Source: Allobosea sp. CS1GBMeth4
GTDB taxonomy: Bacteria > Pseudomonadota > Alphaproteobacteria > Rhizobiales > Beijerinckiaceae
Assembly: GCF_900185715.1 (NCBI RefSeq)
Contig: NZ_FYAS01000037.1
Span: 1-45,673, forward strand
Direction of reading: 5' to 3'
DNA: 45,673 nucleotides
Under the pieces are notes generated by a model. That model searched no databases. It was not told where the DNA came from and was given only the letters and a program-made list of their open reading frames with translations. This document shows, piece by piece, positions 9,374 to 18,083 of this stretch. Position numbers and translations under genes: made by a program. How positions within the stretch are numbered: the stretch's first letter is position 1; every line of letters starts with the position of its first letter.

Positions 9374-10087
9374 TCAGCCGACGGTGACGGTCGCGCCCGC
9401 AGCGATCTCGCCGGGCTTCACCACGTCGCAATAGATCCCGAAATTGCGCTCGTGACGCTTGACCACGGCCCGCAGGATCTCGACATCCTGCGGCAGGCCC
9501 TCCTGCGCGATGGTGATGAAGCCGCAGCGCCCGCACGGCTCGCGTCCCTTCAGCACGACGTCCCCGATCCTGATCTCGCGACCGATCCAGCCGTGCTCCG
9601 GTATGGCGTCAATGCCGTCAGGCCAGTCGATCAGGAGGTTCGGCCGGAAGCGGCGGGCATCGATGAGGCTGCCTGGCAGCTCCCGCTCGAGGCTACGGAT
9701 CGCCGCGCTGGTGACGAGATGAATCGGCGCATGCTCGTAGCGCGGCCTGAATCCACCCGAAGCGACGGCATCGAACGGCTTCAGCACCGGCGCGAAGCCG
9801 AAAGCCCGCGACAGGCCCTCCAGCAGCGCCGCATCCTCCGGCCCCGCCCAGCGCTCGCCGTCGAGCGAAAGGGCGACGCCATCGCCCGTAACCCTGGCAT
9901 AGGCGCGCGGTACGCCGAGGAAATGCTTCTCCCGGCCGGGCGAGGCGATGCGGCCCGTGGCAGCATCGAGCAGTCCCCAGATCCGGTCGCCGGCGACGCC
10001 GCCAGCCTCGACCTGGGCCAGGGCCAGCCGCTCGCCGGCCATGGAGCTGACCGGATAGCGCCAGAGCTCGGCGACAGCTCCGGTCAC
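9374..10087 (-). CDS. MOSC-domain protein (YcbX/mARC-like)
   Basis: The 237-residue product has a MOSC N-terminal beta-barrel (YPVSSMAGERL near the start) and a C-terminal MOSC domain. The conserved pair EPCGRC (Cys near residues 185 and 188) is the position that binds molybdenum cofactor in YcbX and mARC enzymes, which reduce N-hydroxylated compounds or transfer sulfur. I chose the GTG at 10087: it overlaps the stop of the upstream permease gene (GTGA) and begins exactly where MOSC similarity begins. That overlap ties it to the dipeptide-type transporter operon, an unusual partner. A role in detoxifying or activating the imported compound is inference. Confident in the domain, not in the reaction. 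Confidence 0.85.
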   Translation of the reverse strand: MTGAVAELWRYPVSSMAGERLALAQVEAGGVAGDRIWGLLDAATGRIASPGREKHFLGVPRAYARVTGDGVALSLDGERWAGPEDAALLEGLSRAFGFAPVLKPFDAVASGGFRPRYEHAPIHLVTSAAIRSLERELPGSLIDARRFRPNLLIDWPDGIDAIPEHGWIGREIRIGDVVLKGREPCGRCGFITIAQEGLPQDVEILRAVVKRHERNFGIYCDVVKPGEIAAGATVTVG

Positions 10088-10983
10088 TGGCCTTCCATCC
10101 GCGGGTCCAGCGCGTCGCGGAGCCCGTCGCCGACGAAGTTGAAGCTGGTGACCGCGAGCGTGATGGCGGCGCCGGGAACGATGGCGAGCCAGGGCGCGCT
10201 GGTGAGATAGCTCTGGGCGCTTTCCAGCATGTTGCCCCAGCTCGGCGTCGGCGGCTGGATACCGAAGCCGAGGAAGGAGATGTAGCTCTCCGCCAGGATG
10301 GCATGGGCGACGTTGAGCGTGGCCGCGACGACGATCGGGGCGATGGCGTTCGGCAGCAGCTCGCGGAACATGATGCGCCGGTTGCTCGAGCCGAAGGAGA
10401 GCGCCGCCTGCGCGAACTCGCGCGTCTTCAGCGAGCGGATCTGCGCCTCGACCACGCGGGCGACCTCCATCCAGGAGGTCATCGCGATCAAGAGGATGAT
10501 CGACGGCACGGAGGGCGAGATCAGCGCCGAGATCGCCAGCAGCAGGAAGATCGACGGGAAGCACAGCATGGCGTCGACGAAGCGCATCAGCGCCGCGCCG
10601 AGCGCGCCTTCGTAGAAGCCGGCGACCATGCCGACCACGATGCCGATGGCCATCGCGATCGCCATGGCCGAGAAGCCGACCGCGAGCGAGATCCGCCCCG
10701 CCATCAGGAGACGGGCCAGGATATCGCGCCCGAGCGGGTCGGTGCCGAGCACATGCGGCCCGGAGAAGGGCGGCGCGAAGCGGTTGCGGATGTCGATGAA
10801 GGTGTCGGTGTAGGGCAACAGGAGCGGGCCGACGATGCAGGCGAGCGTCAGCAGGACGATCGTCGCCGCGCCGAAGACGGCGAGCCGGTGCCGGCGGAAG
10901 CGGCGCAGGCCCGGGCTGTTCCAGAAGCCGGGGGCCGGGGGCAGCGCGGGCTCGGCCGTGCCGGTGAAGGGCATGTCGCTCAT
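10084..10983 (-). CDS. DppC-like ABC transporter permease (dipeptide/nickel type)
   Basis: This inner-membrane permease of the DppC/OppC family has 299 residues, the usual length. It has an N-terminal cytoplasmic stretch, a first membrane helix (LAVFGAATIVLLTLACIVG), the family signature HVLGTDPLGRDILARLLMAGRISL at about residues 95-118, and a further five hydrophobic segments ending in an EAA-type loop region (ESYISFLGFGIQPPTPSWGNM). Its ATG overlaps the DppB-like stop (ATGA), and its stop overlaps the MOSC start (GTGA). The ATPase subunits DppD/DppF that normally follow are absent at this locus. Confidence 0.93.
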   Translation of the reverse strand: MSDMPFTGTAEPALPPAPGFWNSPGLRRFRRHRLAVFGAATIVLLTLACIVGPLLLPYTDTFIDIRNRFAPPFSGPHVLGTDPLGRDILARLLMAGRISLAVGFSAMAIAMAIGIVVGMVAGFYEGALGAALMRFVDAMLCFPSIFLLLAISALISPSVPSIILLIAMTSWMEVARVVEAQIRSLKTREFAQAALSFGSSNRRIMFRELLPNAIAPIVVAATLNVAHAILAESYISFLGFGIQPPTPSWGNMLESAQSYLTSAPWLAIVPGAAITLAVTSFNFVGDGLRDALDPRMEGQ

Positions 10984-11936
10984 CGCCCGCTCCTCGAGAT
11001 GCGCGGGTCGGCGACGCCGTAGAGCAGGTCGGCGAGCAGGGATCCCAGCAGGACGAGCACGGCGGTGAACATCAGGATGCCCATGACGACGGGATAGTCG
11101 CGGTAGCCGATCGAATCGAGGAAGAGCCGGCCCATGCCCGGCCAGGTGAAGACCGTCTCGGTCACCAGCGCGCCCGAGAGCAGGGTCGGGACGTGCAGGC
11201 CGGTGATGGTGATCATCGGCAGCAGCGCGTTGCGCAGGGCATGGCGCAGCAGGATTTGGCGCTCCGGCACGCCCTTGGCGCGGGCAGTGCGGATGTAGTC
11301 CTGGTTCACCACTTCGAGCATGGAGGAGCGCATGTAGCGGCTCCACACCGCGGTCGAGACCAGCGCCAGCACGATGCAGGGTCCGATCAGGTGGTGCACC
11401 TGGTTGAGGAACGAGCCGTCGCCCATCGTGTAGCGGTTGCCCGAGGGCAGCCAGCCGAGCCCGACCGAGAAGACGTAGATCACCACGAGGCCGAACCAGA
11501 AGGTCGGGATCGAGAGCGCGATCATGGCGCCGACGGTGGCGAGCGTGTCGAACAGCGAATAACGCCGGATCGCGCCGAGGATGCCGACCCAGGCGCCGAT
11601 CATCATGGCGAGCAGCGTCGAGGTCAGCATCAGCTCCAGCGTCGCCCCGAGATGCGAGGCGATGATGTGCAGGACCGGCTGCTGGTCGCGATAGGACACG
11701 CCCCAGTCGCCGGAGAGCATGCGCCAGAGCCATTCGAGATATTGCACCGGCAGCGGACGGTTGAGGCCGAGCTGTTCGGCGATGTGGTCGAGATCGGCCT
11801 GGCTCATGTCGCCGCCGGCGGCGAATTGCGACATCGGCCCCCCGGGAGCGAGATGCAGAATGGCGAAGCCGATCATCGAGACGATCAGCAGCAGCAGCAG
11901 CGACTGCCCGAGCCGGCGCAGCAGGAAAGCGATCAT
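10980..11936 (-). CDS. DppB-like ABC transporter permease (dipeptide/nickel type)
   Basis: This 318-residue inner-membrane permease of the DppB/OppB family shows the N-terminal helix RRLGQSLLLLLIVSMIGFAILHLAPGGP, five further hydrophobic segments, and the EAA loop YIRTARAKGVPERQILLRHALRNALLP typical of the family. The C-terminal TETVFTWPGMGRLF segment is also diagnostic. GGAGG (complement at 11946-11950) lies nine bases before the start. A GC-rich hairpin (11955-11977) sits between this gene and the preceding binding-protein gene, close to that ribosome-binding site. It pairs with the DppC-like protein to form the channel. Confidence 0.93.
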   Translation of the reverse strand: MIAFLLRRLGQSLLLLLIVSMIGFAILHLAPGGPMSQFAAGGDMSQADLDHIAEQLGLNRPLPVQYLEWLWRMLSGDWGVSYRDQQPVLHIIASHLGATLELMLTSTLLAMMIGAWVGILGAIRRYSLFDTLATVGAMIALSIPTFWFGLVVIYVFSVGLGWLPSGNRYTMGDGSFLNQVHHLIGPCIVLALVSTAVWSRYMRSSMLEVVNQDYIRTARAKGVPERQILLRHALRNALLPMITITGLHVPTLLSGALVTETVFTWPGMGRLFLDSIGYRDYPVVMGILMFTAVLVLLGSLLADLLYGVADPRISRSGR

Positions 11937-11954
11937 GACGTCGCACCTCCGGCA

Positions 11955-11977
11955 GGCGCCGGCTTCAGGCCGGCGCC
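11955..11977 (-). repeat. GC-rich hairpin between binding-protein and permease genes
   Basis: A perfect 9-bp inverted repeat GGCGCCGGC-TTCAG-GCCGGCGCC lies about 20 bases after the binding-protein stop codon (11997-11999, minus strand) and five bases before the GGAGG of the DppB-like gene. No T-run follows, so it is more likely a 3' stabiliser or attenuating structure that keeps the binding protein in excess than a full terminator. This is an inference from position. Confidence 0.6.
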
Positions 11978-11996
11978 GTCAAGGTCGATCCTCACC

Positions 11997-13679
11997 TTAC
12001 CTGGCCCAGTACCACTGGCCCATGTTCCAGGTGTTCTGCCGGGCGTTGATGTTGGGCTGATAGCCGATCAGCCCTTCCTTGTAGCCCTCGACCGGCGCGT
12101 ACTGGTAGATTGGCAGGATCGGCAGCTCCTCGCGCACCAGCACCTGGAGCTTCTGGTAGATCGCCTTGCGCTTCGCCTGCTCGAAGGTCTCCTGGCCCTG
12201 CTTCATCAGCGCGTCGGCCTGCGCGTTCTGCCACTGCATCTGGTTGGCGCCGTTGCCGCTCTTGGCGGGGATCGCGTCCGAGCCGAAGCGATGCGCCGGA
12301 TCGGGGTCGATCACCGTGCGGAAGGCTGTGCCGACCAGCACCGAGTTGAACTTGGAGCGGGTGTAGAACTCGCCCCAGAGCACCGCGGCGGGCATGTTGT
12401 TGATCGTCATCTTGACGCCGATCTGCTGCCAGTCCTGCTGCATCAGCTGCTGGCACTGTTCGCGCAGGGCCGCGCCCGTCGTGGTCGAGACGGCGAATTC
12501 GAGCGGCACGCCGTTCTTCATGCGCACGCCCGAGCCGGAGCGCTTCCAGCCGGCCTCGTCGAGGATCTTCCCGGCCAGCGCCGGATCGTAGACCTGCTTC
12601 GGCAGGCTCGGATCATAGGCCCAGGATTCCTGCGGCATGAAGGATTCCGTCGGGATGTGCAGCCCGTAGAAGACGATGTCGATGATCGCCTGCTTGTTGA
12701 TCGAGGCGTAGAGCGCCTTGCGCACCGCCTTGTCTGACAGGGCCGGGTGCTCGAGATTGGGCATCAGCACCTCGAGCGAGGCGCTCGGGATCTTCACCAC
12801 CTTGCGGCCGGGCAGCTTGACCGCCTCGGCATAGAAATTGGCCGGGATGCCGGTGCCGATGATCAGGTCGACCTGGCCGGTGCGGAACTGCGCGTAGAGC
12901 GCGGTCTGGTCGGGCACGTATTTCAGCACCGCCTTCTCCAGATACGGCCCCTTGCCGTGGTATTTCTCGTTGGCGACGAGCTGGATGTTGTCGCCCGGCG
13001 TGCGGGTGCCCCATCGGAACGGACCGGTGCCGACCGGCGCGCCGTTGAACGGCGCCGTGTTCGGGTCGGCCGCCTTCTCCAGGATGTGCTTGGGCACGAT
13101 GAAGGTGTTGGAGAGCAGCGCGAGATAGGGCGCATAGGCCTTCTCCATGCGCCAGGAGATCTCCAGCGGGCCGGTGACCTTGATGTCCTTGACCAGAGCA
13201 TGGCCGACGCGGGTGCGCGCCTTGAAGCCCGGGGCATTGATCAGCTCGAGCGTGTATTTGACGTCCTCGGCGGTGAACGGCGTCCCGTCATGCCAGGTGA
13301 CGCCCTCGCGCAGCCTGACCTTCCAGGCGAGGCCGCCTTCCGAGATGCCGCCATTGGCCTCGCTCGGCACCTCGACGGCGAGATCGGGAACGAGCGAGCC
13401 GTCAGGCTGGGCCAGCCACATCGTGTTGAACACCTGCATCCAGACGGTCTCGTCGACCTCGATGCCCGGCATCAGCGGGTTGAAGGCCGTCGGCTCCTGC
13501 GACAGGCCGACCACGACCTGACCGGTCGGCTTGGCGGGCGGCGGCGGAGGCGCCTTGCCCTGGGCGCGGGCGCCGAGACCGGACGCGGCGAGGATGCCGC
13601 CGGCACCGAGCGCGAAGAGGTCGCGGCGATGGAGAGCGGGCAAAGCGAGGCCAGGCGCCTTCGTGGACGGCTTGTTCAT
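11997..13679 (-). CDS. Periplasmic peptide/opine-type ABC transporter solute-binding protein (family 5)
   Basis: This 560-residue extracytoplasmic solute-binding protein belongs to SBP family 5 (DppA/OppA). Residues 17-40 look like a Tat signal: LHRRDLFALGAGGILAASGLGARAQ with adjacent arginines at 18-19. It is followed by a proline-rich spacer (KAPPPPPAKP) before the mature domain. The family signature VRLREGVTWHDGTPFTAEDVKYT lies near residue 125. The ATG at 13679 follows GAGGGGATC at ribosome-binding distance; the open frame extends upstream to 14630 only because it shadows the opposite gene. It is the first gene of the minus-strand operon with DppB-, DppC- and MOSC-like genes. The ligand is unknown: dipeptides, opines or cyclic peptides are all possible for this family. 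Confidence 0.93.
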   Translation of the reverse strand: MNKPSTKAPGLALPALHRRDLFALGAGGILAASGLGARAQGKAPPPPPAKPTGQVVVGLSQEPTAFNPLMPGIEVDETVWMQVFNTMWLAQPDGSLVPDLAVEVPSEANGGISEGGLAWKVRLREGVTWHDGTPFTAEDVKYTLELINAPGFKARTRVGHALVKDIKVTGPLEISWRMEKAYAPYLALLSNTFIVPKHILEKAADPNTAPFNGAPVGTGPFRWGTRTPGDNIQLVANEKYHGKGPYLEKAVLKYVPDQTALYAQFRTGQVDLIIGTGIPANFYAEAVKLPGRKVVKIPSASLEVLMPNLEHPALSDKAVRKALYASINKQAIIDIVFYGLHIPTESFMPQESWAYDPSLPKQVYDPALAGKILDEAGWKRSGSGVRMKNGVPLEFAVSTTTGAALREQCQQLMQQDWQQIGVKMTINNMPAAVLWGEFYTRSKFNSVLVGTAFRTVIDPDPAHRFGSDAIPAKSGNGANQMQWQNAQADALMKQGQETFEQAKRKAIYQKLQVLVREELPILPIYQYAPVEGYKEGLIGYQPNINARQNTWNMGQWYWAR

Positions 13680-13955
13680 CGTTGATCCCCTCGTTGTCGA
13701 CGGCCCGGTAGGCCGCAGCGCGGTCGCCGCCTTTTGCCTGGCGGTTCGCCGCATGGCCGGCAAAGTGACGGCCTCCCCGATCATAGGCAGGCCCCGACCG
13801 GCGATGGTCCCCGTCCTTTGCCGGGACAACCAAAACAATCTGCCGAATCCAGCCTCTCCTTTGGCATAGGGTTCCAAGCGGGTCGGGCTTGAATATCCGC
13901 CTCCCGCCACGGTCCGCGCCGCCCGCGCGACCTCCCCGCCAAGGACCACGCCGTC

Positions 13956-15284
13956 ATGTCGCCACCGGTCAACCGCGTCCACAGCGACGAAGCTCTCCCT
14001 GCCGCGGCCGACGTCGTGGTCATCGGCGGTGGCATCGCGGGCGTCACCGCCGCCTACCACCTGGCGAAGAAGGGCCATTCGGTCGCGCTGGTCGAAAAGG
14101 GCTATCTCGCCGGCGAACAGTCGAGCCGGAACTGGGGGTGGTGCCGCCAGCAGAATCGCGACCTGCGCGAGCTGCCGCTGGCGATGCGGGCGGTCGAGAT
14201 GTGGAACGGATTGTCCGAGGAGGTCGGGGCCGATGTCGGCTTCCGCCGGACCGGCCTGATCTATCTGACGACCAATCGCTCGGACATGGACCTCTGGGAA
14301 CGCTGGGGCGACGACGCCCGCCAGTACCAGATGCAGACGCGCATGCTGAGCGCCGAGGAGGCCCGCGCGCTGGCGCCGCATGCCAAGGGCGCCTGGATCG
14401 GCGGCGTGCATTCGCCGACTGACGGTCGCGCCGAGCCCGCCATGGCCGTGCCCGCCATCGCCGAGGCGGCACGCCGGCTCGGCGTCACCATTCATCAGGA
14501 TTGCGCGGCACGCGGGCTCGAGACCGCGGCCGGGCGCGTCTCCGGCGTCGTCACGGAGAAAGGCACGATCCGCACCAGTGCGGTCCTGCTCTCCGGCGGC
14601 GTCTGGACGGCGATGTTCGCCCGCCATCACGGCATCCGCATGCCGCTCGCCGGGATCAAGTCGACCTCGTTCTTCACCGGGCCTGCGCCGGAGATCACGG
14701 CGGGCGGCATCTCAACGCCCGATCTCACCATTCGCCGCAGGGTCGACGGCGGCTTCACCGTCGGCATCAGCGGGCGCGGCCTGCTCGAGCTCTCGCCGCA
14801 CGGCATGCTCAACGCCAGGCCGTTCTGGCGCACCTTCAAGAAGCGCCACAAGCTGCTGACGATCCGCGCCGGCAAATCCTTCTTCTACGGGCCGGAGGCG
14901 CTGATGCGCTGGAGCAACGATTCGATCTCGCCCTTCGAGCGGATGCGGACCTATGATCCGCCGGCGCAGGAGGAGCTGATCACCTTCGCCAAGAAGCGGC
15001 TTGCCGAGATCTTTCCGCAGCTCGCCAATGTCGAGATCAAGCACAAATATGGCGGGCTGATCGACTTCACGCCCGATTGGGTGCCCGTCATCTCGGCGAT
15101 CGAGGCGCTGCCGGGCCTGCACGTCTCCGCCGGCTTCAGCGGTCACGGCTTCGGGATCGGGCCGGCGGCCGGGCGGCTCGCGGCCGACATCGTCGCCGGC
15201 GACAGCCCGATCGTCGACCCTCACCCCTACCGCTACAGCCGCCTCGTCGACGGGACCGACCTCGGCGAGCCCGGGCTGATGTGA
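13956..15284 (+). CDS. NAD(P)/FAD-dependent oxidoreductase, DAO (DadA-like) family, copy 1
   Basis: The 442-residue FAD-dependent amine dehydrogenase/oxidase has an N-terminal Rossmann motif VVVIGGGIAG (residues 20-29) and the segment GEQSSRNWGWCRQQNRD at about 53-69, where FAD-linked DAO proteins bind the flavin. The C-terminal GFSGHGFGIGPAAGRLAADI region closes the FAD site. It probably oxidises a secondary amine or D-amino acid. It is followed 117 bases later by a close paralogue with the same opening MSP and the same motifs at identical residue numbers. It diverges from the peptide-type transporter across a 276-base gap, so the transported compound may be the substrate. No covalent-flavin histidine like that of SoxB is apparent. 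Confidence 0.88.
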   Translation: MSPPVNRVHSDEALPAAADVVVIGGGIAGVTAAYHLAKKGHSVALVEKGYLAGEQSSRNWGWCRQQNRDLRELPLAMRAVEMWNGLSEEVGADVGFRRTGLIYLTTNRSDMDLWERWGDDARQYQMQTRMLSAEEARALAPHAKGAWIGGVHSPTDGRAEPAMAVPAIAEAARRLGVTIHQDCAARGLETAAGRVSGVVTEKGTIRTSAVLLSGGVWTAMFARHHGIRMPLAGIKSTSFFTGPAPEITAGGISTPDLTIRRRVDGGFTVGISGRGLLELSPHGMLNARPFWRTFKKRHKLLTIRAGKSFFYGPEALMRWSNDSISPFERMRTYDPPAQEELITFAKKRLAEIFPQLANVEIKHKYGGLIDFTPDWVPVISAIEALPGLHVSAGFSGHGFGIGPAAGRLAADIVAGDSPIVDPHPYRYSRLVDGTDLGEPGLM

Positions 15285-15300
15285 CCCTCGCGTGAGCCGG

Positions 15301-15329
15301 CTCCGGTCAGTCGAGCAATCTGACCGGAG
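15301..15329 (+). repeat. 10-bp inverted repeat between the two paralogous oxidoreductase genes
   Basis: CTCCGGTCAG, a nine-base loop and CTGACCGGAG form a perfect stem 16 bases after the stop of the first FAD oxidoreductase. The following bases (AATCCGTCTTTC) contain only a weak pyrimidine run. It may be a weak terminator, an RNA-stabilising hairpin or a regulator site; sequence alone does not decide. Confidence 0.5.
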
Positions 15330-15401
15330 AATCCGTCTTTCACCCCAGTGTAGAGCCCTCAAGCCGCGCCGCCCGTAGCGCGGCTGCCTCGGGAGCGTGC
15401 C

Positions 15402-16724
15402 ATGTCGCCGACCATAGAACGAATTGCCAGCAGCGACGCGCTGCCTGCTGCCGCGGACGTCGTCGTCATCGGCGGCGGCATCGTCGGCGCCGCCGCGGCC
15501 TACTATCTGGCGCGGCGCGGTCGCTCGGTCGCGCTGGTCGAGAAGGGCGTCGTCGGCGGCGAGCAGTCGAGCCGCAACTGGGGCTGGTGCCGCAAGCAGA
15601 ACCGCGACGCCCGCGAACTGCCGCTCGCGATCCGCGCCATGGAGCTGTGGGAGACGCTGAGCGAGGAGCTCGGCCGCGACAGCGGCTTCCGGCGCTGCGG
15701 CCTGGTCTATGCCACCAACGACGCCGCGCAGCTGGCGCAATGGGAGCGCTGGCGCGAAACGGCCAGGGCTTTCGGCGTCGAGACCAGGATGCTGACCGGG
15801 GCGGAAACCGCGGCGATGACCGGCGCCAGCGGCCGCAGCTGGCTCGGCGGCCTGCATTCCGCCAGCGACGGCAAGGCCGAGCCGGCGCTCGCCGCACCGC
15901 TGATGGCCGACGGCGCCCGCCGCGCCGGAGCCAGCATCCATCAGGGCTGCGCCGCGCGCGGGCTCGACATCGCCAACGGCGCGGTCACCGGCGTCGTCAC
16001 CGAGAAGGGCACGATCCGGACCAATGCGGCGGTGCTCGCCGGCGGCGCCTGGGCCTCGGCCTTCTGCCGGCACCACGGCATCGCCTTCCCGCAGGCGAGC
16101 ATCCGCGTGACCAGCCTGCGGACCGCGCCGGCGCCGGACTTCCTCGACGCCTTCTACACCCCGGAGATCGCGCTGACCCGCCGCCTCGACGGCAGCTACA
16201 CCGTCGCGATCAGCGGCAAGGGCACGCTCGAGATCACGCCGCAGGGCCTGCGCTATGCCCGCGATTTCCTGCCGATGTTCGTCAAGCGGCTGAAGGCGGT
16301 CGAGCTCGGCATCGGCTCGTCCTTCTTCAAGGGGCCGGAAGCCCTCGGCAGCTGGAGGCTCGACGAGGCCAGCCCCTTCGAGGCGATCCGCATGCTCGAC
16401 CCGGCGCCGAGCCGGCGTGCCATGGCGACGCTGATCGCGCGCGCCCACAGCGTCCTCCCGGCCCTGAAGAGCGTCGCCGTGCGCGAAAGCTGGGGCAGCT
16501 ACATCGATTCCACGCCCGATGCGGTGCCGGTGATCTCGCCCGTCGCCGGCCTCTCCGGCTTCGTCCTGGCCGCCGGCTTCAGCGGCCACGGCTTCGGCCT
16601 CGGCCCCGCCGCCGGCCATCTCGCCGCAGACCTCGCGACCGGCGACACGCCGATCGTCGACCCCCGCCCGTTCAGGCATTCCCGCCTCGTCGACGGCTCC
16701 CGCGGCGCGATCGGCGAGTTCTGA
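15402..16724 (+). CDS. NAD(P)/FAD-dependent oxidoreductase, DAO (DadA-like) family, copy 2
   Basis: This 440-residue paralogue of the preceding gene shares the whole layout: ALPAAADVVVIGGGI near residue 13, GEQSSRNWGWCRKQNRD near 53, VVTEKGTIRT in the middle and GFSGHGFGLGPAAGHLAADL near the C-terminus. By eye more than half of the N-terminal 200 residues match. The substrate-side region (FFTGPAPE in copy 1 against LRTAPAPD here, and the central beta-sheet domain) differs more, suggesting divergence toward a second substrate after tandem duplication. It has its own upstream gap, so separate translation signals are likely. The stop lies three bases from the convergent M20 gene stop. Confidence 0.88.
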   Translation: MSPTIERIASSDALPAAADVVVIGGGIVGAAAAYYLARRGRSVALVEKGVVGGEQSSRNWGWCRKQNRDARELPLAIRAMELWETLSEELGRDSGFRRCGLVYATNDAAQLAQWERWRETARAFGVETRMLTGAETAAMTGASGRSWLGGLHSASDGKAEPALAAPLMADGARRAGASIHQGCAARGLDIANGAVTGVVTEKGTIRTNAAVLAGGAWASAFCRHHGIAFPQASIRVTSLRTAPAPDFLDAFYTPEIALTRRLDGSYTVAISGKGTLEITPQGLRYARDFLPMFVKRLKAVELGIGSSFFKGPEALGSWRLDEASPFEAIRMLDPAPSRRAMATLIARAHSVLPALKSVAVRESWGSYIDSTPDAVPVISPVAGLSGFVLAAGFSGHGFGLGPAAGHLAADLATGDTPIVDPRPFRHSRLVDGSRGAIGEF

Positions 16725-16727
16725 GGT

Positions 16728-17870
16728 TCAGCAGAGCCGGTCGGCGATGCGCGCGATCATCGCCATCACCGCGGCGAGCTCGGCATCGGTGATGTACTCT
16801 TCCGGCTTGTGGGCGCGAGCGACATCGCCGGGACCGCAGACGATCGCGGCGATGCCGGCCTGCTGGAACAGGCCGGCTTCCGTGCCGTAGCTGACCGCGG
16901 CCTGGCGTGCCTCTCCCGAGACCGCCTCGGCGAAGGCCACCAGCGGATCGGCCTCGGCGAGCGCGAGCGGCGGATATTCGCTGAGGGTCTCGAAGCCGAA
17001 GTCGACCCTGTGTCCAGTCGCGGCGGCGTCGCGCCGGATCCGCCCCGCGACATCAGGCAGGAAGCCGAGCAGCGCCGCGGGGTCCTGCCCGGCGATGGCG
17101 CGGGCCTCGACGTCGAACACGCATTGCGCCGGCACGACGTTGATGCCGGTGCCGCCCTGGATCACTCCGACCTGGACCGTCGAATAGGGCGGCGCGAAGG
17201 CCTCGGCGAAAGGTCCCTGCCGGGCATGGCGCAGTGCCTCCTCATGGATCGCGGCGATGAGGCCGGCGGCATAGTGGATCGCGTTGTCGCCGAGATCGGT
17301 GCGCGAGGAATGCCCGGCCTTGCCGTGCACCGTGACGCGCTGGGCGATCTTGCCCTTGTGCGCCAGCACCGGCCGCAGACCGCTCGGCTCGCCGACGATG
17401 CAGCCGAGCACCGGCGGGCATAGCTCCGGCAGCCGCGCGATCAGACGGCGCACGCCGACGCAGCCGATCTCCTCGTCATAGGACAGCGCGATGTGGACCG
17501 GCCGCGCCAGCTCCCTGCCGACAAGGGCCGGCACGCTGGCCAGCATGCAGGCGGCAAAGCCTTTCATGTCGACGGCGCCGCGCCCGATCAGCCGCTCCCC
17601 GTCGCGCCGCAGCCGGAAGGGATCGCCGAGCCAGCCCTCCGGCGGCGCCGGGACGACGTCGAGATGCGCCGAGAGGATGACGCCGCCCGGAGCCTTCGGC
17701 CCGATCGTCGCGAACAGATTGGCGCGGTCGCCCTCCGGCCCGGGCACGATCACGCTCTCCACGCCATGGCGCGCGAGATAGGCGCGGACATGCTCGATGA
17801 TCGCGCCGTTCGGCGTGCGGCAGACGGAGGGAAAGCCGACGAGGTCGGCGAGGACGGTTTCGACGGTCAT
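16728..17870 (-). CDS. M20-family amidohydrolase, acetylornithine deacetylase (ArgE)-like
   Basis: This cytoplasmic zinc-dependent deacylase of 380 residues is the usual ArgE/DapE length. Expected metal ligands and catalytic residues are present: His69 and Asp71 in LSAHLDVVPA, Asp101 in GAVDMKGF, the Glu pair 133-134 in SYDEEIGC, and the C-terminal histidine in AHKPEEY. A dimerisation-domain HGKAGHSS segment is in the middle. I took ATG 17870 (MTVETVLADL), where family similarity begins; upstream in-frame codons to 17966 code an unlikely basic and proline-rich leader. Beside a peptide-type importer and amine oxidoreductases it more likely removes an acyl group from an imported N-acyl amino acid than serves arginine synthesis. 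That role is inference. Confidence 0.9.
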   Translation of the reverse strand: MTVETVLADLVGFPSVCRTPNGAIIEHVRAYLARHGVESVIVPGPEGDRANLFATIGPKAPGGVILSAHLDVVPAPPEGWLGDPFRLRRDGERLIGRGAVDMKGFAACMLASVPALVGRELARPVHIALSYDEEIGCVGVRRLIARLPELCPPVLGCIVGEPSGLRPVLAHKGKIAQRVTVHGKAGHSSRTDLGDNAIHYAAGLIAAIHEEALRHARQGPFAEAFAPPYSTVQVGVIQGGTGINVVPAQCVFDVEARAIAGQDPAALLGFLPDVAGRIRRDAAATGHRVDFGFETLSEYPPLALAEADPLVAFAEAVSGEARQAAVSYGTEAGLFQQAGIAAIVCGPGDVARAHKPEEYITDAELAAVMAMIARIADRLC

Positions 17871-18083
17871 GAGATTCGCGAGCGAGGTTGGGGCCGGCGA
17901 CCTTCGGCGAGGCGGCCCGGCCTGTCCATCCTGCCCCGGCACGTCCAGCAATCCATGCCGAAGCATCCCGGCTGATCGGCAGAATCTTCGGTCGCGCCGA
18001 TCCGATTCCGCCTCCCTGCCCGCAGGCGCACTCTAACCTTCTCACAGCGGCAGACAGCCGTCGCAACCATCGAGAGACAGACG

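Noticed and set aside
11997..14630. Very long minus-strand frame extending the peptide-type binding protein upstream
   Set aside because: The upstream part overlaps the plus-strand FAD oxidoreductase and has no signal peptide or family features; the Tat-like signal and ribosome-binding site place the start at 13679.
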